This document shows positions 42,778-52,250 of a stretch of 64,000 nt of DNA, one piece after another. Source of the DNA: Candidatus Latescibacterota bacterium. GTDB lineage: Bacteria; JAAXHH01. The translations under genes and the position numbers were made by a program. The notes beneath the pieces are model-generated. The model had not been told where the DNA came from. It saw only the letters and a program-made list of their open reading frames with translations, and made no database searches. The stretch is taken from positions 1,251,045 through 1,315,044 of the forward strand of contig JAJEAN010000007.1 of the NCBI GenBank assembly GCA_022822725.1. The letters are read 5' to 3'. The first letter of the stretch is position 1. Each line of letters opens with the position of its first letter.

Positions 42778-44436
42778 ATGCCCCGTTATCTAAAGTGTGC
42801 AGCCATCCTGCCCGGTGCCGTTGCCGCCTTCTTCCTGGTCCCCTTGCTGATCGCGGCGCAAGACGGAACCGGGCCATCGGCCGCACGGCCCCTCCCGCCG
42901 GACGCCTCTCCGCGGGACCAGCAGGTCTTCCGTTACATGAGCCCGGAACCCCGCACGCTCGATTCCGCGATTAACGACTACGACACGGAAGACACCATCA
43001 TCCCCTTCGAGCCTCTGCTCCGCCGCGATCCGAACTGGAATCCGGAACCCGCGGCCGCCGACAGCTACACATCCTCCCCGGACGGCAGGACCTGGACCTT
43101 CCACCTTCGAGAAGGCGCGCGGTGGAGCGACGGACGGCCCGTCACGGCCCATGACTTCGTGTATTCCTTCCGCCGCATGCTGGACCCGGAGGAAGCCAAC
43201 CCCTACGGGTTCTTCTACCATGACTTCAAGAACGCAAGGCCCATCAACCGCGGCGAGATCGAGGACCTGACCCAACTGGGCGTGCGTGCGGTCGACGATC
43301 TGACGCTGGTCATCGAGACGGAGAAGTCAGCGCCGTATCTGCCCTATATCGTATCCTATGGGAATGCGCTGCCGGTACCTCCATGGCAGGTTGAAAAATA
43401 CGAAAGGAAGTGGACGCGCCTCGAGAATATCGTCTCAAATTCGGGCTTTAAGGTGTCGGAGTGGGTCACCGGAAGCCACATGACCCTGGTTCCGGACCCC
43501 ATGTACAACGGTCCCCACAAGCCCTACCTGGAGAAGGTCATCCATCCCTTCCGCAACGCGGCGGTGGCTACGGTCCTCGCCTACGAGAACGACGAGGTGG
43601 ACCGTGAACTCGTCGACGTGACCGACATGCCCCGCATCATGGCCGATCCGGAACTCGCGCCGGACCTGGTCAAGGTGGCCGCGCGGGCCTCATGGTATCT
43701 CTTCTACCGCACCCGGCAGCCGCCCTTTGACGACGTGCGGGTCCGGGAAGCCTTCACGCGGGCGATCGACCGGGAGGTCATCACGGGCATCCTGCTGGGC
43801 GGCACGGCCGTCCCCGCCTACTCCATGATCCCGCCTGAATTCGCGGAATACAACGGACCGGCCATGAAACCCCACCAGGCCTACGATCCGGCAAGAGCCC
43901 GGGAACTCATACAGGAGGCCGGCTATCCCCGCGGGCGAGGGTTCCCCCGCCAGGAGATGTGGCTGCGGGCACCCAACCCCACGATCAAGCGGATCAGCGA
44001 GGCCATCATGGCCATGCTGAAGGAGAACATCGGGGTCGACGTCACGATCCGCAGCGCCGACCGGACCATGTATATGAACAACATGTATAACTGGCGCATG
44101 AACCTGGGTTTGATCGTGTTCTACGCGGACTACCTGGATCCACGCAACATGCTCGACATGATCTGGCACTCGCAGCCTCAAGGGTATGGCCGTTCGGACT
44201 GGTCGAACGCCGAGTTCGACCGCCTGGTGGAGCAGGCGGCCGCGGAACTGGACAAGGACCGGCGGCGCGCGCTTTACGCGGAGGCGGAGGATATCATGGT
44301 GTCAGACTACGCCGGGTCCTTTCTATTCCATCCGGTGAACCTGGAACTCAGGAAGCCCTGGGTCAGGGGCATCCCCGAAAACCCCGACGGCACGGTCGGC
44401 GCCATGGACTACACGCGGGTCTACATCTCCCGCTGA
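42778..44436 (+). CDS. Peptide/oligopeptide ABC substrate-binding protein (SBP family 5)
   Basis: A 552-residue secreted binding protein with a signal peptide (about 1-27). MSPEPRTLDSA, WTFHLREGARWSDGRPVTAHDFVYSFRRML and VREAFTRAIDREVI are the OppA/DppA family segments. It would capture peptides or similar solutes in the periplasm. No ABC permease or ATPase genes follow in the window, so the rest of the transporter is encoded elsewhere. Confidence 0.92.
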   Translation: MPRYLKCAAILPGAVAAFFLVPLLIAAQDGTGPSAARPLPPDASPRDQQVFRYMSPEPRTLDSAINDYDTEDTIIPFEPLLRRDPNWNPEPAAADSYTSSPDGRTWTFHLREGARWSDGRPVTAHDFVYSFRRMLDPEEANPYGFFYHDFKNARPINRGEIEDLTQLGVRAVDDLTLVIETEKSAPYLPYIVSYGNALPVPPWQVEKYERKWTRLENIVSNSGFKVSEWVTGSHMTLVPDPMYNGPHKPYLEKVIHPFRNAAVATVLAYENDEVDRELVDVTDMPRIMADPELAPDLVKVAARASWYLFYRTRQPPFDDVRVREAFTRAIDREVITGILLGGTAVPAYSMIPPEFAEYNGPAMKPHQAYDPARARELIQEAGYPRGRGFPRQEMWLRAPNPTIKRISEAIMAMLKENIGVDVTIRSADRTMYMNNMYNWRMNLGLIVFYADYLDPRNMLDMIWHSQPQGYGRSDWSNAEFDRLVEQAAAELDKDRRRALYAEAEDIMVSDYAGSFLFHPVNLELRKPWVRGIPENPDGTVGAMDYTRVYISR

Positions 44437-44547
44437 AAACCGCCCGGGGAACGCGCAACGGCGTCAGGGCGGTTCAGATCCCCGCTCGAACGATCACAAT
44501 CAAACCGCCTTCGATACCACCGTCCACAGGCCCCCGGGCCCACAAAC

Positions 44548-44590
44548 AAAAGGCCCCCGCGAATCCATTTCACGCGGAGGCCTTTCGAAT
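44548..44590. terminator. Bidirectional Rho-independent terminator
   Basis: AAAGGCCCCCGCG (44548-44560) pairs with CGCGGAGGCCTTT (44573-44585) with one mismatch around a loop of 12 bases. It is flanked by A-rich and T-rich sides. It lies between the converging binding-protein and TPR genes. Confidence 0.75.
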
Positions 44591-44636
44591 TTCGGTCTCT
44601 TACTTTTTGGTACGGCCGGATCAATCCAAACGTCGC

Positions 44637-45230
44637 TTACCGGATCGCGTCCTTCATCTGGGCGACGATATTGCGGAGTGACTCGGCGTTCCTGGCCCGG
44701 GGTGCCAGTCTCAGATAGTTCTCGTAGGACGTGATCGCGTTCCGATAGTCCTCGCGAGTCTGGTACAGGATGCCCAGGTTGTAGTGCCAGTTCGCCTTCT
44801 TGCCATTGATGCGGATCGCGGCCCGGTAGGACCTGATCGCGCTGCTGGAGTTCTTGAGCTTCTGGTATGCGCTGCCCAATGCGCCGTGTGCGTCCGCGTA
44901 TGCGGCATCGATCTCCGTCGCTTTCTGGAACGACTTTATCGCATTGGAGGTCTGGCCCGCTTTCTGCTGGGAAAGGCCGAGGTTGTAGTACGCTTCCTTG
45001 TAATCCGCCTTCAACTCGACGGCTTTCTGGAAAGCGCCGATGGCGTTCGTGAACTGTCCCGCCTTGAAGTAGGCGATGCCGAGATTGTAGTGACGGGGAG
45101 GATCGTCCGGCATGGCTTCCACTTTAGCCTTCGCGTCATCGATCGTCTGGGCCTGAACGGCCGGCGCCGCGATCAACGCGACCAGGACCGCGAATACGGC
45201 AAGAAAGTTCAACTTCTTGATGCGTGTCAT
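44637..45230 (-). CDS. Secreted TPR-repeat protein
   Basis: About 197 residues. I start at 45230, where GGAGG is seven bases before the ATG; the frame is open further up but without protein-like sequence. A signal peptide ends near VQAQT. Four to five TPR units follow (PPRHYNLGIAYFKAGQFTNAIGAFQKAVEL, KEAYYNLGLSQQKAGQTSNAIKSFQKATEI and so on) with the small-large consensus spacing. It is probably a periplasmic scaffold; partners are unknown. Confidence 0.85.
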   Translation of the reverse strand: MTRIKKLNFLAVFAVLVALIAAPAVQAQTIDDAKAKVEAMPDDPPRHYNLGIAYFKAGQFTNAIGAFQKAVELKADYKEAYYNLGLSQQKAGQTSNAIKSFQKATEIDAAYADAHGALGSAYQKLKNSSSAIRSYRAAIRINGKKANWHYNLGILYQTREDYRNAITSYENYLRLAPRARNAESLRNIVAQMKDAIR

Positions 45231-45323
45231 CCTCATTCCTCCGTTGGATAACTGAGCGTGACGGGACACTGAGTATTTATGGACAAGTCGTGGTTTTCGG
45301 CGTATACTGTATTCAAGATAGAT

Positions 45324-45352
45324 AAGATATGACATTTTGCCTGTATATGCAA
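45324..45352 (-). promoter_or_regulatory. Candidate promoter of the TPR gene
   Basis: TTGCAT (45352-45347), 17 bases, TATCTT (45329-45324) on the minus strand, about 94 bases before the start. The region is A+T-rich. Confidence 0.45.
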
Positions 45353-45410
45353 GTTATATTCTCAAGTTACATTCGCACCAAAAGGAAGCGAAGCATCAAG
45401 GAGGCCATCG

Positions 45411-45959
45411 ATGAGCGGGTACACCGTCGATGATTTTCTGGGAGAAGCACGGCGGATCGTGCGGGAAAACGGGATCAGGGACGGACTGGAGTCGATCAGG
45501 AAAAACACCGAAAGGCTGCTGGGCCGGTCCGACCTGCTGGAAACCTATGTGGACATGGACGAATACGAAGGACACACGGTGATCGGCCATGATCCCGAGA
45601 CCGATATACACGTCATCGTCCACGGAGGACGCAAGGGCGGAACTTCCCCGCCACACGATCACGGTCCCTGCAGCGTGATATACGGCAACTACACCGGGCA
45701 TACCCTGATGCGGCGGTGGAAACGCCTGGACGATGGGGGATCGGAAGGACCGGCCCGGATCGAGGTGGCCAAAGAGTACACTGTGGGCGCCGGGCAGGCG
45801 ACCGCCTTCGCCGAGGGCGATATCCACTCCATCGACTATCCCGACGGGGCCTTTTTCGTCCGCGTAACCGTGGGGGACGTGGAAAAGCAGAAGACGCGCC
45901 GCTTCGATCTCGAACGGGGTATAGTGGAAATCGACGACCGCGCGGCACGCGCCGGATAG
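45411..45959 (+). CDS. Cupin (cysteine-dioxygenase-like) protein
   Basis: A 182-residue protein with AAGGAGG before its ATG. The cupin motif 1 is seen as SPPHDHGPCSVIYG (two His), and motif 2 as GQATAFAEGDIHSI (His), so a metal site is likely. The N-terminal helices and the position of the HDHG loop resemble the cysteine dioxygenase/PCO-like family. It is followed 14 bases later by a desaturase gene. Confidence 0.78.
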   Translation: MSGYTVDDFLGEARRIVRENGIRDGLESIRKNTERLLGRSDLLETYVDMDEYEGHTVIGHDPETDIHVIVHGGRKGGTSPPHDHGPCSVIYGNYTGHTLMRRWKRLDDGGSEGPARIEVAKEYTVGAGQATAFAEGDIHSIDYPDGAFFVRVTVGDVEKQKTRRFDLERGIVEIDDRAARAG

Positions 45960-45973
45960 GCGGTTGTCGACCC

Positions 45974-46927
45974 ATGTCCACCCCTGAACCAAAAACCGGA
46001 CAAGCCCCGGTAAAACCCACCGACATCGTACCGCCGGACCGGATGACCGAACTGCTGCATCGTCGTAACCTGCCGGGTTTCGTATTCCTGGCCGGGCATC
46101 TGGCGGTCACCTTATTCACTGGTTACCTGGTGTCGCTCTCTCTGGGCTCCTGGTGGCTCGCGCCGGCCCTGCTGGTCCATGGCGTCGTCGTGGTCCACTG
46201 GTTCGCGCCTTTCCATGAATGCTCTCACGGAACAGCATTCAGAAGCGCTGCGATGAACCGGATCGTCGGCTGGATCACCGGCACCGGGCTGTTTCTCATC
46301 CCCGCGTACTTTCGCTACGAACACCTGGCTCATCATTCCCACACGCAGATCACGGGGGACGACCCCGAGATGATCCCCATGGCGGAAAGCCTGGGTGGCT
46401 ATCTATGGTACGCGACGGGCATTCCCTATTTCTACAGCAACCTGACTGCCCTGGCGCGGATGCTCTTCGGGCGATTCAACGCGGTCGAACGCAAGTTCCT
46501 GCCGCGGCGGGAACGGGGCAACGTGGTGGCGGAGGCCTGGAGCATGGTCCTGGCCTACGGCGCGCTGGCGGCCGTATCGGCCTGGCTTGATTCGGCGGCG
46601 GTGATCCTGTACTGGCTGGCACCCCGCCTCCTGGGAGAGCCCGCCATGCGTCTGATACGCATGTCGGAGCATACCGGCTGCCCCCGTATCCGCCATATCC
46701 TGCTCAACACGCGCACCGTGCTGACCATCCCCCTGGTCCGGTGGCTGAACTGGAACAACGCGTACCATGCCGAACATCACGCCATCCCGACCGTACCCTT
46801 TCACGCCCTGGGCGACCTGCACCGGATCATGGGACCCCACTTCAGGGAAGTGCGGCCAGGATACGTGAATACGCAACTGTACCTGATGTCGAACGGAATG
46901 AAAAACAGTGCCGCGAAGGACGGCTGA
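45974..46927 (+). CDS. Fatty acid desaturase family protein
   Basis: A 317-residue integral membrane diiron protein; ATG 45974 is chosen over an open frame that overlaps the cupin gene. The three histidine boxes are HECSH, HLAHHSH and HAEHH, with membrane helices on either side. SEHTGCPRIRHILLNTRTV before the third box is a segment found in sterol- or carotenoid-type desaturases. It is not the same type as the AlkB-like protein at 14103-16505. Substrate unknown. Confidence 0.9.
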   Translation: MSTPEPKTGQAPVKPTDIVPPDRMTELLHRRNLPGFVFLAGHLAVTLFTGYLVSLSLGSWWLAPALLVHGVVVVHWFAPFHECSHGTAFRSAAMNRIVGWITGTGLFLIPAYFRYEHLAHHSHTQITGDDPEMIPMAESLGGYLWYATGIPYFYSNLTALARMLFGRFNAVERKFLPRRERGNVVAEAWSMVLAYGALAAVSAWLDSAAVILYWLAPRLLGEPAMRLIRMSEHTGCPRIRHILLNTRTVLTIPLVRWLNWNNAYHAEHHAIPTVPFHALGDLHRIMGPHFREVRPGYVNTQLYLMSNGMKNSAAKDG

Positions 46928-46993
46928 ACGACGCGAAGACCGGGAGATCGCCGCGAAGGACGGCTGTACGACGCGAAGGACGGCTGTACGATG
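46908..46993. repeat. CGCGAAGGACGGCTG repeats across a stop codon
   Basis: CCGCGAAGGACGGCTG(A/T)ACGA is present at the desaturase stop (TGA 46925-46927), and CGCGAAGGACGGCTGTACGA is repeated at about 46951-46970 and 46972-46990. A degenerate unit lies between. Confidence 0.8.
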
Positions 46994-47014
46994 GTCAGCG
47001 GCCGGCCCTCCGGC

Positions 47015-47404
47015 TCAGGCTGAGTCGGAGGGATCCTCTTTGGGGGGTACGACGCACAGGAACCCGAGCGGTTCCTCGCCGACGCTCTCGAACTGGTGCT
47101 GTTCGTTGGGGGCGATGTACACCACGTCTCCCGGCCCCACGTCGTGCACGTCCCATCCGATGAGTACCTTGGCCCGTCCCCGGAGGATGTAGATGCCGTG
47201 GTCGTGGGGATGGCGGTCGAAGGAAGACTGTCCGCCGGGTTCGATTTCGAAGTAGCGGACGGCGAAATTGTTCGCTCCATCGTCGGGACCGATGACCACC
47301 CGCACCGATCCGCCCACGGCCCCGCCCTTGCTGTAGGGCTGCTTCTCCACACCGGACCAGTCGTTCGCTCCGTTCCGGCCGCGATGTTTGTGTACTACGC
47401 CCAT
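47015..47404 (-). CDS. Cupin domain protein
   Basis: A 129-residue single cupin. Motif 1 is FDRHPHDHGIYILRGRAKV and motif 2 is GPGDVVYIAPNEQHQFES, giving a His-His-His-type metal site. It is a stand-alone small metal-binding protein of the common cupin_2 type. It is next to a ferritin-like protein gene on the same strand. Confidence 0.87.
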   Translation of the reverse strand: MGVVHKHRGRNGANDWSGVEKQPYSKGGAVGGSVRVVIGPDDGANNFAVRYFEIEPGGQSSFDRHPHDHGIYILRGRAKVLIGWDVHDVGPGDVVYIAPNEQHQFESVGEEPLGFLCVVPPKEDPSDSA

Positions 47405-47478
47405 GAAAGGCCTTTCGCGGCGGCCTCCGCCTCATCCCGGCAGATTCCACTTCGCGCTCAACGCCTGAGAACAAAGGA

Positions 47479-48594
47479 TTACATGAAATTGCGCACGCCG
47501 CTGCCGTGCAGTTCCGAAATGCGTTCGGCATCCTGGCGGTCGAAGCCGATGGCCACGAGTTCGCGCACGCGCTTGCGGTGCATCTCCTCGTAGAGGCCCA
47601 TCACCGCGTCGCGCCCCCGGGCCAGCTGCTCCGGGTGCGAGCCGCCGCCGGCCAGCGTCATCATGGCTTTCAGCACGAAGGGACTGGAGCCGGAAGCCTG
47701 CTGGAGGAAAAGGGTCCGTTCCTCGGCCGCCCGCATCAGATCGTCCTTTACCGAGGGATCCTGCTCGATGTGATAGGCGAAGTGCGAAATGCCGTACCCG
47801 ACGTGCCGGCCCTCGTCCTGGCGCGCCAGCTTGAAGGTCCGGGCGGTCACCGGATCGGGCGCGACCTGCTCCAGGAACATGAGCAGCTCCATGAAGGTCC
47901 CCTCACCCAGCACGTGCATCAGGAAGGAACCGTTCGAGTAGTCGTCCTGTGCCAGCAGGCTGCGCAGGGACCATTCCGTCGCGGCCGAGACATACTGCAG
48001 CCCGCCGCCGTTGGCGAGGGCGCGCTTGGTGAATACCTCCGCGTGCCGGGCCTCGTCCATAACCTGCGTGGCCAGGAAGAGGACCACTTCGGAGAACTGG
48101 GGATCGATACGGTTCATGAACTTGGCCGGCAGGTACATGGCCAGGTATTCGTTCTGGATCAGAAAGGTCATGACCTGGCACACCGCCTGCTCCAGGTCGT
48201 CCGGCAGCTCGGGCAGTTCATGCCACGGGATGTCCGTCGTGGCGTCCCACTGCCCCGCCTTGCCCTGCTCGTACAGTTCCGCGATGTTATCGGCCCATAC
48301 CAGCTTCTTCTCCCGGATGGCGAATCCGAAATCGGGCGTCCCTGGATCGAGGACCGAACCCCGCTGCGCCAGGCCGTGTCCGTCGAACGCCACTTCCGGC
48401 ACTTCGCCCGCCCTGCCGACCTGGCAGTCCCGCATGAGGATGCCGCGGCCGTCCACGGGTTTCACGCGGATGCCCTGGTCGGGCGCTCCCCAACCGGTTG
48501 TGTCGGGCAGTGGAATGGCGTAGTCGCCAGACTCGAGATCGTCGGGCCTGGATTCGTCGGACCTGGATTCGTCGGACCTGGATTCTTCAGACAT
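47479..48594 (-). CDS. Ferritin-like diiron protein (ribonucleotide-reductase-R2-like)
   Basis: A 371-residue protein starting at 48594. The four-helix ferritin-like core has two ExxH-type motifs, DEARHAEVF and DEGRHVGYG, with further carboxylates in NEYLAMYL and GEGTFMELLMFLEQ. This is the R2-like ligand-binding oxidase/ferritin-like oxidase pattern. The N-terminus ESRSDESRSDESRPDD comes from a 15-bp DNA repeat (CCTGGATTCGTCGGA). The frame stays open on the opposite strand of the CLC gene, but that part is a shadow. Likely a small-molecule oxidase. Confidence 0.82.
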   Translation of the reverse strand: MSEESRSDESRSDESRPDDLESGDYAIPLPDTTGWGAPDQGIRVKPVDGRGILMRDCQVGRAGEVPEVAFDGHGLAQRGSVLDPGTPDFGFAIREKKLVWADNIAELYEQGKAGQWDATTDIPWHELPELPDDLEQAVCQVMTFLIQNEYLAMYLPAKFMNRIDPQFSEVVLFLATQVMDEARHAEVFTKRALANGGGLQYVSAATEWSLRSLLAQDDYSNGSFLMHVLGEGTFMELLMFLEQVAPDPVTARTFKLARQDEGRHVGYGISHFAYHIEQDPSVKDDLMRAAEERTLFLQQASGSSPFVLKAMMTLAGGGSHPEQLARGRDAVMGLYEEMHRKRVRELVAIGFDRQDAERISELHGSGVRNFM

Positions 48595-48648
48595 ACAAGT
48601 ACCATATCCCCGCTGAAATTGACTTAACCCCGATCGCCGGGTATATGT

Positions 48649-50802
48649 ATGATACTGGGTTTGCCGTACGATGACAAGATGAAGGTGGGAAGGGCGTTCA
48701 TGAATCTGTCGAGACTTCGGGTGTTTCGCCTCTGGCGCGTGATGGCGCGGCGCTTCAGGCAGCGCCTGCACGCCAATATCGAACGCATGCGGACGACCGA
48801 CCAGATCTTCGTGATCAGTGCCGCGGTACTGATCGGCGTGCTGGGCGCGGGAGGCGCCATCGCCTTCCGCGAGCTGATCCTGTTCATCGAGTCCGTGGCC
48901 TGGGACAGCGGATTGTCGGACCGCGTTTCGCTCACTACGGTGGCGGTCCTGACGGTGCCCACGGCCGGCGGACTGATCGTCGGCATCCTGATCTACTTCA
49001 GCACCCGGGAAGCCCGCGGGCTGCCCGATGTCATGGAAGCGGTGGCCCTTCGCGGCGGACGCATAAGGCCCCGGGTCGCCGTGGAAACTTCGCTGGCCAC
49101 GGCCATCAGCATCGGCACCGGGCTGTCGGTGGGCCGCGAGGGGCCCATCGCCCAGATCGGCGCCGCCATCGGCTCCACCTTCGGCCGGCTGACGCACGTC
49201 AACGTACATCGCATGCGCACCTTCGTGGGCTGCGGCGCGGCCGCGGGCATCGCAGCGACCTTCAACACGCCGATCGCCGGCGCACTGTTCGCCCTCGAAG
49301 TCATCCTGGGCAATTTCTCCTTCAGCCGGTTCAGTCCCATCGTGATCTCCTCGGTGGTGGCCACCGCCATTTCCCGTCACTTTCTGGGCAACCAGCCGGC
49401 CATCGCCGTGCCCCCGCATGGCGTGAATCACCCGCTCGAATTCGTCTTGTACGCCGTACTGGGTATCCTGGCCGCCATCGTGGGCACCCTCTTCGTCCGG
49501 GCGCTTTACGGCGTGGAGGACCTCTACGGAAAGGTACCGATTCCGGATTACCTGAAGCCCATGACCGGAGGACTGCTTGTTGGCGTCCTGGCCCTGCTCT
49601 ATCCCCAGATACTCGGGGTGGGATACGAAGCCATGGACCAGGTCCTGTTCTCCGAAATGGAATGGCAGCTCCTGCTCATCCTGGTCTTCATGAAAATCGC
49701 CGCCACGTCCTTCTCCCTGGGATCGGGCGCCTCCGGCGGGGTAATCGCCCCATCCCTGTTTGTCGGCTGCATGCTGGGCGGCGCTTACGGTGCCCTGGTC
49801 AACCACCTCCTGCCCGGGACGAGCGCTTCCGGGGGCGCCTATGCACTGGTAGCCATGGGCGCGCTGGTGTCCTCGACCATCCGGACCCCCATGACGTCGA
49901 TCCTGATGATCTTCGAAATGACCGGCAATTACGAGCTGATCCTGCCGCTGGCGATCTCCGTCATCGTCAGTACGGCCCTGTCCGCCTACCTGCTCAAGCC
50001 TTCCGTGTACACCCTGCGCCTCCTGAGGAGAAACGTGGACCTGGAAAAGGGAGAGGAGACGAACATCCTCAGGTCGTTGAACGTGGGGCAGGCCCGGGTG
50101 GCCTCTTTCGAGACGATACCGCCCCAGGCGCCGCTCGACGACCTTATGTCCCGCCTGGCCGAGAGTACGGACACGGAGTTCTATATCACGGACGATGATG
50201 AGCGCTACCAGGGAACGGTCACTTTCGACCGCATCCGCAGTCTCGTCGCGTACGGCGAGGACCTTGAAGGCGTCATCGTGGCCCACGACATCGCCCAGTT
50301 CGACCTGCCGACGGTCACCGACGGCGATACGCTCGACCGGGTCATGCTGCAGTTCGGCCGGCACCAGGTAAACGCCTTTCCCGTAGTCGATCCGGACTCG
50401 GGGCGCCTTGTGGGCGTCATCAGCCGCGAACGCGTCATGGACGCCTACAACAGGGAGACGGCCAGACGGAACCTGGCCGGTGAATTCGGGAACATGGTCG
50501 ATACACTGAGTGACGGACAGGTCGTGCAACTGGGTGACGCATACGCCATGGTGGAAATCAACGCGCCCCGGCGTTTCACCGGAAGCAGCATCCGGCGTCT
50601 TCAGATACGCAGCCGCTACGGGGTTCAGATCCTGCTCATCAGGAAACGGGAGCACCGGACCGACCAGGCAATTCAGGCCGACCAGGCGAATCAGGCCGGC
50701 CAGGCGCACTTTGTCCCTGCGCCGGACTATGTGATCCAGGAGGAGGACGTCCTGCTCGTCGCCGGGGAGCGCAACCGCATAGATCGTATCGTCCACTTGT
50801 AA
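48649..50802 (+). CDS. CLC chloride channel/antiporter with CBS and TrkA-C domains
   Basis: A 717-residue membrane protein. The CLC selectivity segments are GTGLSVGREGPIAQIGA and, later, GSGASGGVIAPSLF, over about 11 helices. Two CBS repeats follow (about residues 485-610, with VISRERVMDAY), then a TrkA-C-like region with a repeated tract encoding TDQAIQADQANQAGQA. It moves chloride or exchanges it for protons in the inner membrane. CBS and TrkA-C parts suggest regulation by nucleotides or ions. Confidence 0.92.
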   Translation: MILGLPYDDKMKVGRAFMNLSRLRVFRLWRVMARRFRQRLHANIERMRTTDQIFVISAAVLIGVLGAGGAIAFRELILFIESVAWDSGLSDRVSLTTVAVLTVPTAGGLIVGILIYFSTREARGLPDVMEAVALRGGRIRPRVAVETSLATAISIGTGLSVGREGPIAQIGAAIGSTFGRLTHVNVHRMRTFVGCGAAAGIAATFNTPIAGALFALEVILGNFSFSRFSPIVISSVVATAISRHFLGNQPAIAVPPHGVNHPLEFVLYAVLGILAAIVGTLFVRALYGVEDLYGKVPIPDYLKPMTGGLLVGVLALLYPQILGVGYEAMDQVLFSEMEWQLLLILVFMKIAATSFSLGSGASGGVIAPSLFVGCMLGGAYGALVNHLLPGTSASGGAYALVAMGALVSSTIRTPMTSILMIFEMTGNYELILPLAISVIVSTALSAYLLKPSVYTLRLLRRNVDLEKGEETNILRSLNVGQARVASFETIPPQAPLDDLMSRLAESTDTEFYITDDDERYQGTVTFDRIRSLVAYGEDLEGVIVAHDIAQFDLPTVTDGDTLDRVMLQFGRHQVNAFPVVDPDSGRLVGVISRERVMDAYNRETARRNLAGEFGNMVDTLSDGQVVQLGDAYAMVEINAPRRFTGSSIRRLQIRSRYGVQILLIRKREHRTDQAIQADQANQAGQAHFVPAPDYVIQEEDVLLVAGERNRIDRIVHL

Positions 50803-50824
50803 TGTTTAGTAGCCAAATGTTTAG

Positions 50825-50852
50825 TTGACATCATATTGTTACGTCATATTAT
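50825..50852 (+). promoter_or_regulatory. Strong sigma70-type promoter of the first porin gene
   Basis: TTGACA (50825-50830), a 16-base spacer and TATTAT (50847-50852) lie about 77 bases before the first porin ATG. Consensus -35 and a near-consensus -10 support high expression. Confidence 0.65.
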
Positions 50853-50928
50853 ACGATCGCGCAGTCGCGATGAATCGTTAACATCTAGAGGTTCCTTTTC
50901 AGTCACATCACAACATGGGAGCGTGAAA

Positions 50929-52032
50929 ATGGGTACCTTTATGTTACGTATGTTACGAAGAATGTCCGCATGGCTGGTAATCCTGTTGCTTGCGGCCTTC
51001 CCGGCCTCCGCGCAGGAGAACGCAGATCCGGCCGTTTCAGGCCTGGTCGAGATTTCGGGATTCGTAGACGCCAGCTACACCTTCAACAACCTCGACGATT
51101 CGAATACCTTCGGCCTCGACCAGGTAGAGATCGATCTGTCGAGGAACCTGGGCGATATCGGCTCGTTGCGCGCGGACCTGGAATGGGTGAGCGACGGAGA
51201 GGGCGGTTTTACGCTCGACGCGGAGCAGGGGTACGTAACCCTGGATCTCGGCATGGGCCGGGGAGATGGGAACTACCCGACCCTGACCTTCGGGAAGTTC
51301 AACGCGCCCATCGGGTTCGAGCTCCTGGACGCCCCGGACATGTACCAGTTTTCCCACGCGCTGGTCTTCGATAACGGACTGCCGACCAACCTGACCGGCG
51401 CCATGCTGTCCATGGACCTGGGCGGCGGCATCGACGTGGTGGTTCATCTTTCGAACGGATGGGACCAGAACGTAGATACGAACACCGACAAAATGATCGG
51501 CGGAAGACTCGGTTACAGCCACGAAGAAATGGGCGGGATCGGGTTCTCGGCCATGCGCGGCGACGAGAAGGGGCTGGTCGGCAATCTGACGGTCTACGAC
51601 GTCGATCTGACCCTGACGCCGGCGCCGAAACTCCTCATAGGCGGGGAGTACAATTACGGCAAGACGGATCTGAACGAGGTTAATGTTGAAAACAGCTGGA
51701 ACGGCTACATGGTGATGGCGCATTACAGTCTTACGGACGTCATGGGACTGACAGGCAGGTACGACCGTTTCACCAGGGAATATTCACCAATCGTTTTTTC
51801 ACGAATCGCGGCGCGTCGAAGCGGTGCGCAGGATCATCCACCGGACAACAACCTGGAAGTGACCCAGCAGGCCCTGACCATCGCCCCGACCTTCGCGTTG
51901 ACCGACGGCCTGGGGTTTCTGATGGAACTCCGGCGGGATTTCTCCGACGAAGAGATCTTCGGCGATCCGGGTTCCGGCAAACGTGAGAAGTCGATGGTCA
52001 ACTTCGCCTTCGAGATGACCTACTCGTTCTAA
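50929..52032 (+). CDS. Outer-membrane porin, first copy
   Basis: A 367-residue protein with GGAGCG before ATG 50929. A signal peptide ends PASAQ. The mature part is a beta barrel: SGFVDASYTFNNLDDSNTFGLDQVEIDLSRN, then repeated aromatic/hydrophobic strands and a terminal Phe (FEMTYSF), the usual C-terminal signal of outer-membrane barrels. It is nearly identical over most of its length to the next gene. The first 14 bases of the start site (GGAGCGTGAAAATG) are shared too. It likely forms a general or nutrient channel. Confidence 0.87.
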   Translation: MGTFMLRMLRRMSAWLVILLLAAFPASAQENADPAVSGLVEISGFVDASYTFNNLDDSNTFGLDQVEIDLSRNLGDIGSLRADLEWVSDGEGGFTLDAEQGYVTLDLGMGRGDGNYPTLTFGKFNAPIGFELLDAPDMYQFSHALVFDNGLPTNLTGAMLSMDLGGGIDVVVHLSNGWDQNVDTNTDKMIGGRLGYSHEEMGGIGFSAMRGDEKGLVGNLTVYDVDLTLTPAPKLLIGGEYNYGKTDLNEVNVENSWNGYMVMAHYSLTDVMGLTGRYDRFTREYSPIVFSRIAARRSGAQDHPPDNNLEVTQQALTIAPTFALTDGLGFLMELRRDFSDEEIFGDPGSGKREKSMVNFAFEMTYSF

Positions 52033-52250
52033 GGTGAAGTTTACTTCGTGTTACGTGTCGGCCGAGAACGACCCCATACAGATGGCTAAAATCGACCCAT
52101 GGACTTGTTTCACCTAGAGTCCCAAGGGGTTTCGGGCAGGGTGTCGTGCGCGCCCGAGGGTGATTTCGTAATCTGGCACGCTGTTTGCGTTCAAATAGGT
52201 ACGTCGAAACAGTTCCGTCAGATTCACCATCACATCATCGGAGCGTGAAA

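Noticed and set aside
48595-50796. Long minus-strand frame upstream of the ferritin-like gene (would give a 1105-residue protein)
   Set aside because: It lies exactly opposite the CLC channel gene, has no protein-family character and arises from codon bias of that gene.
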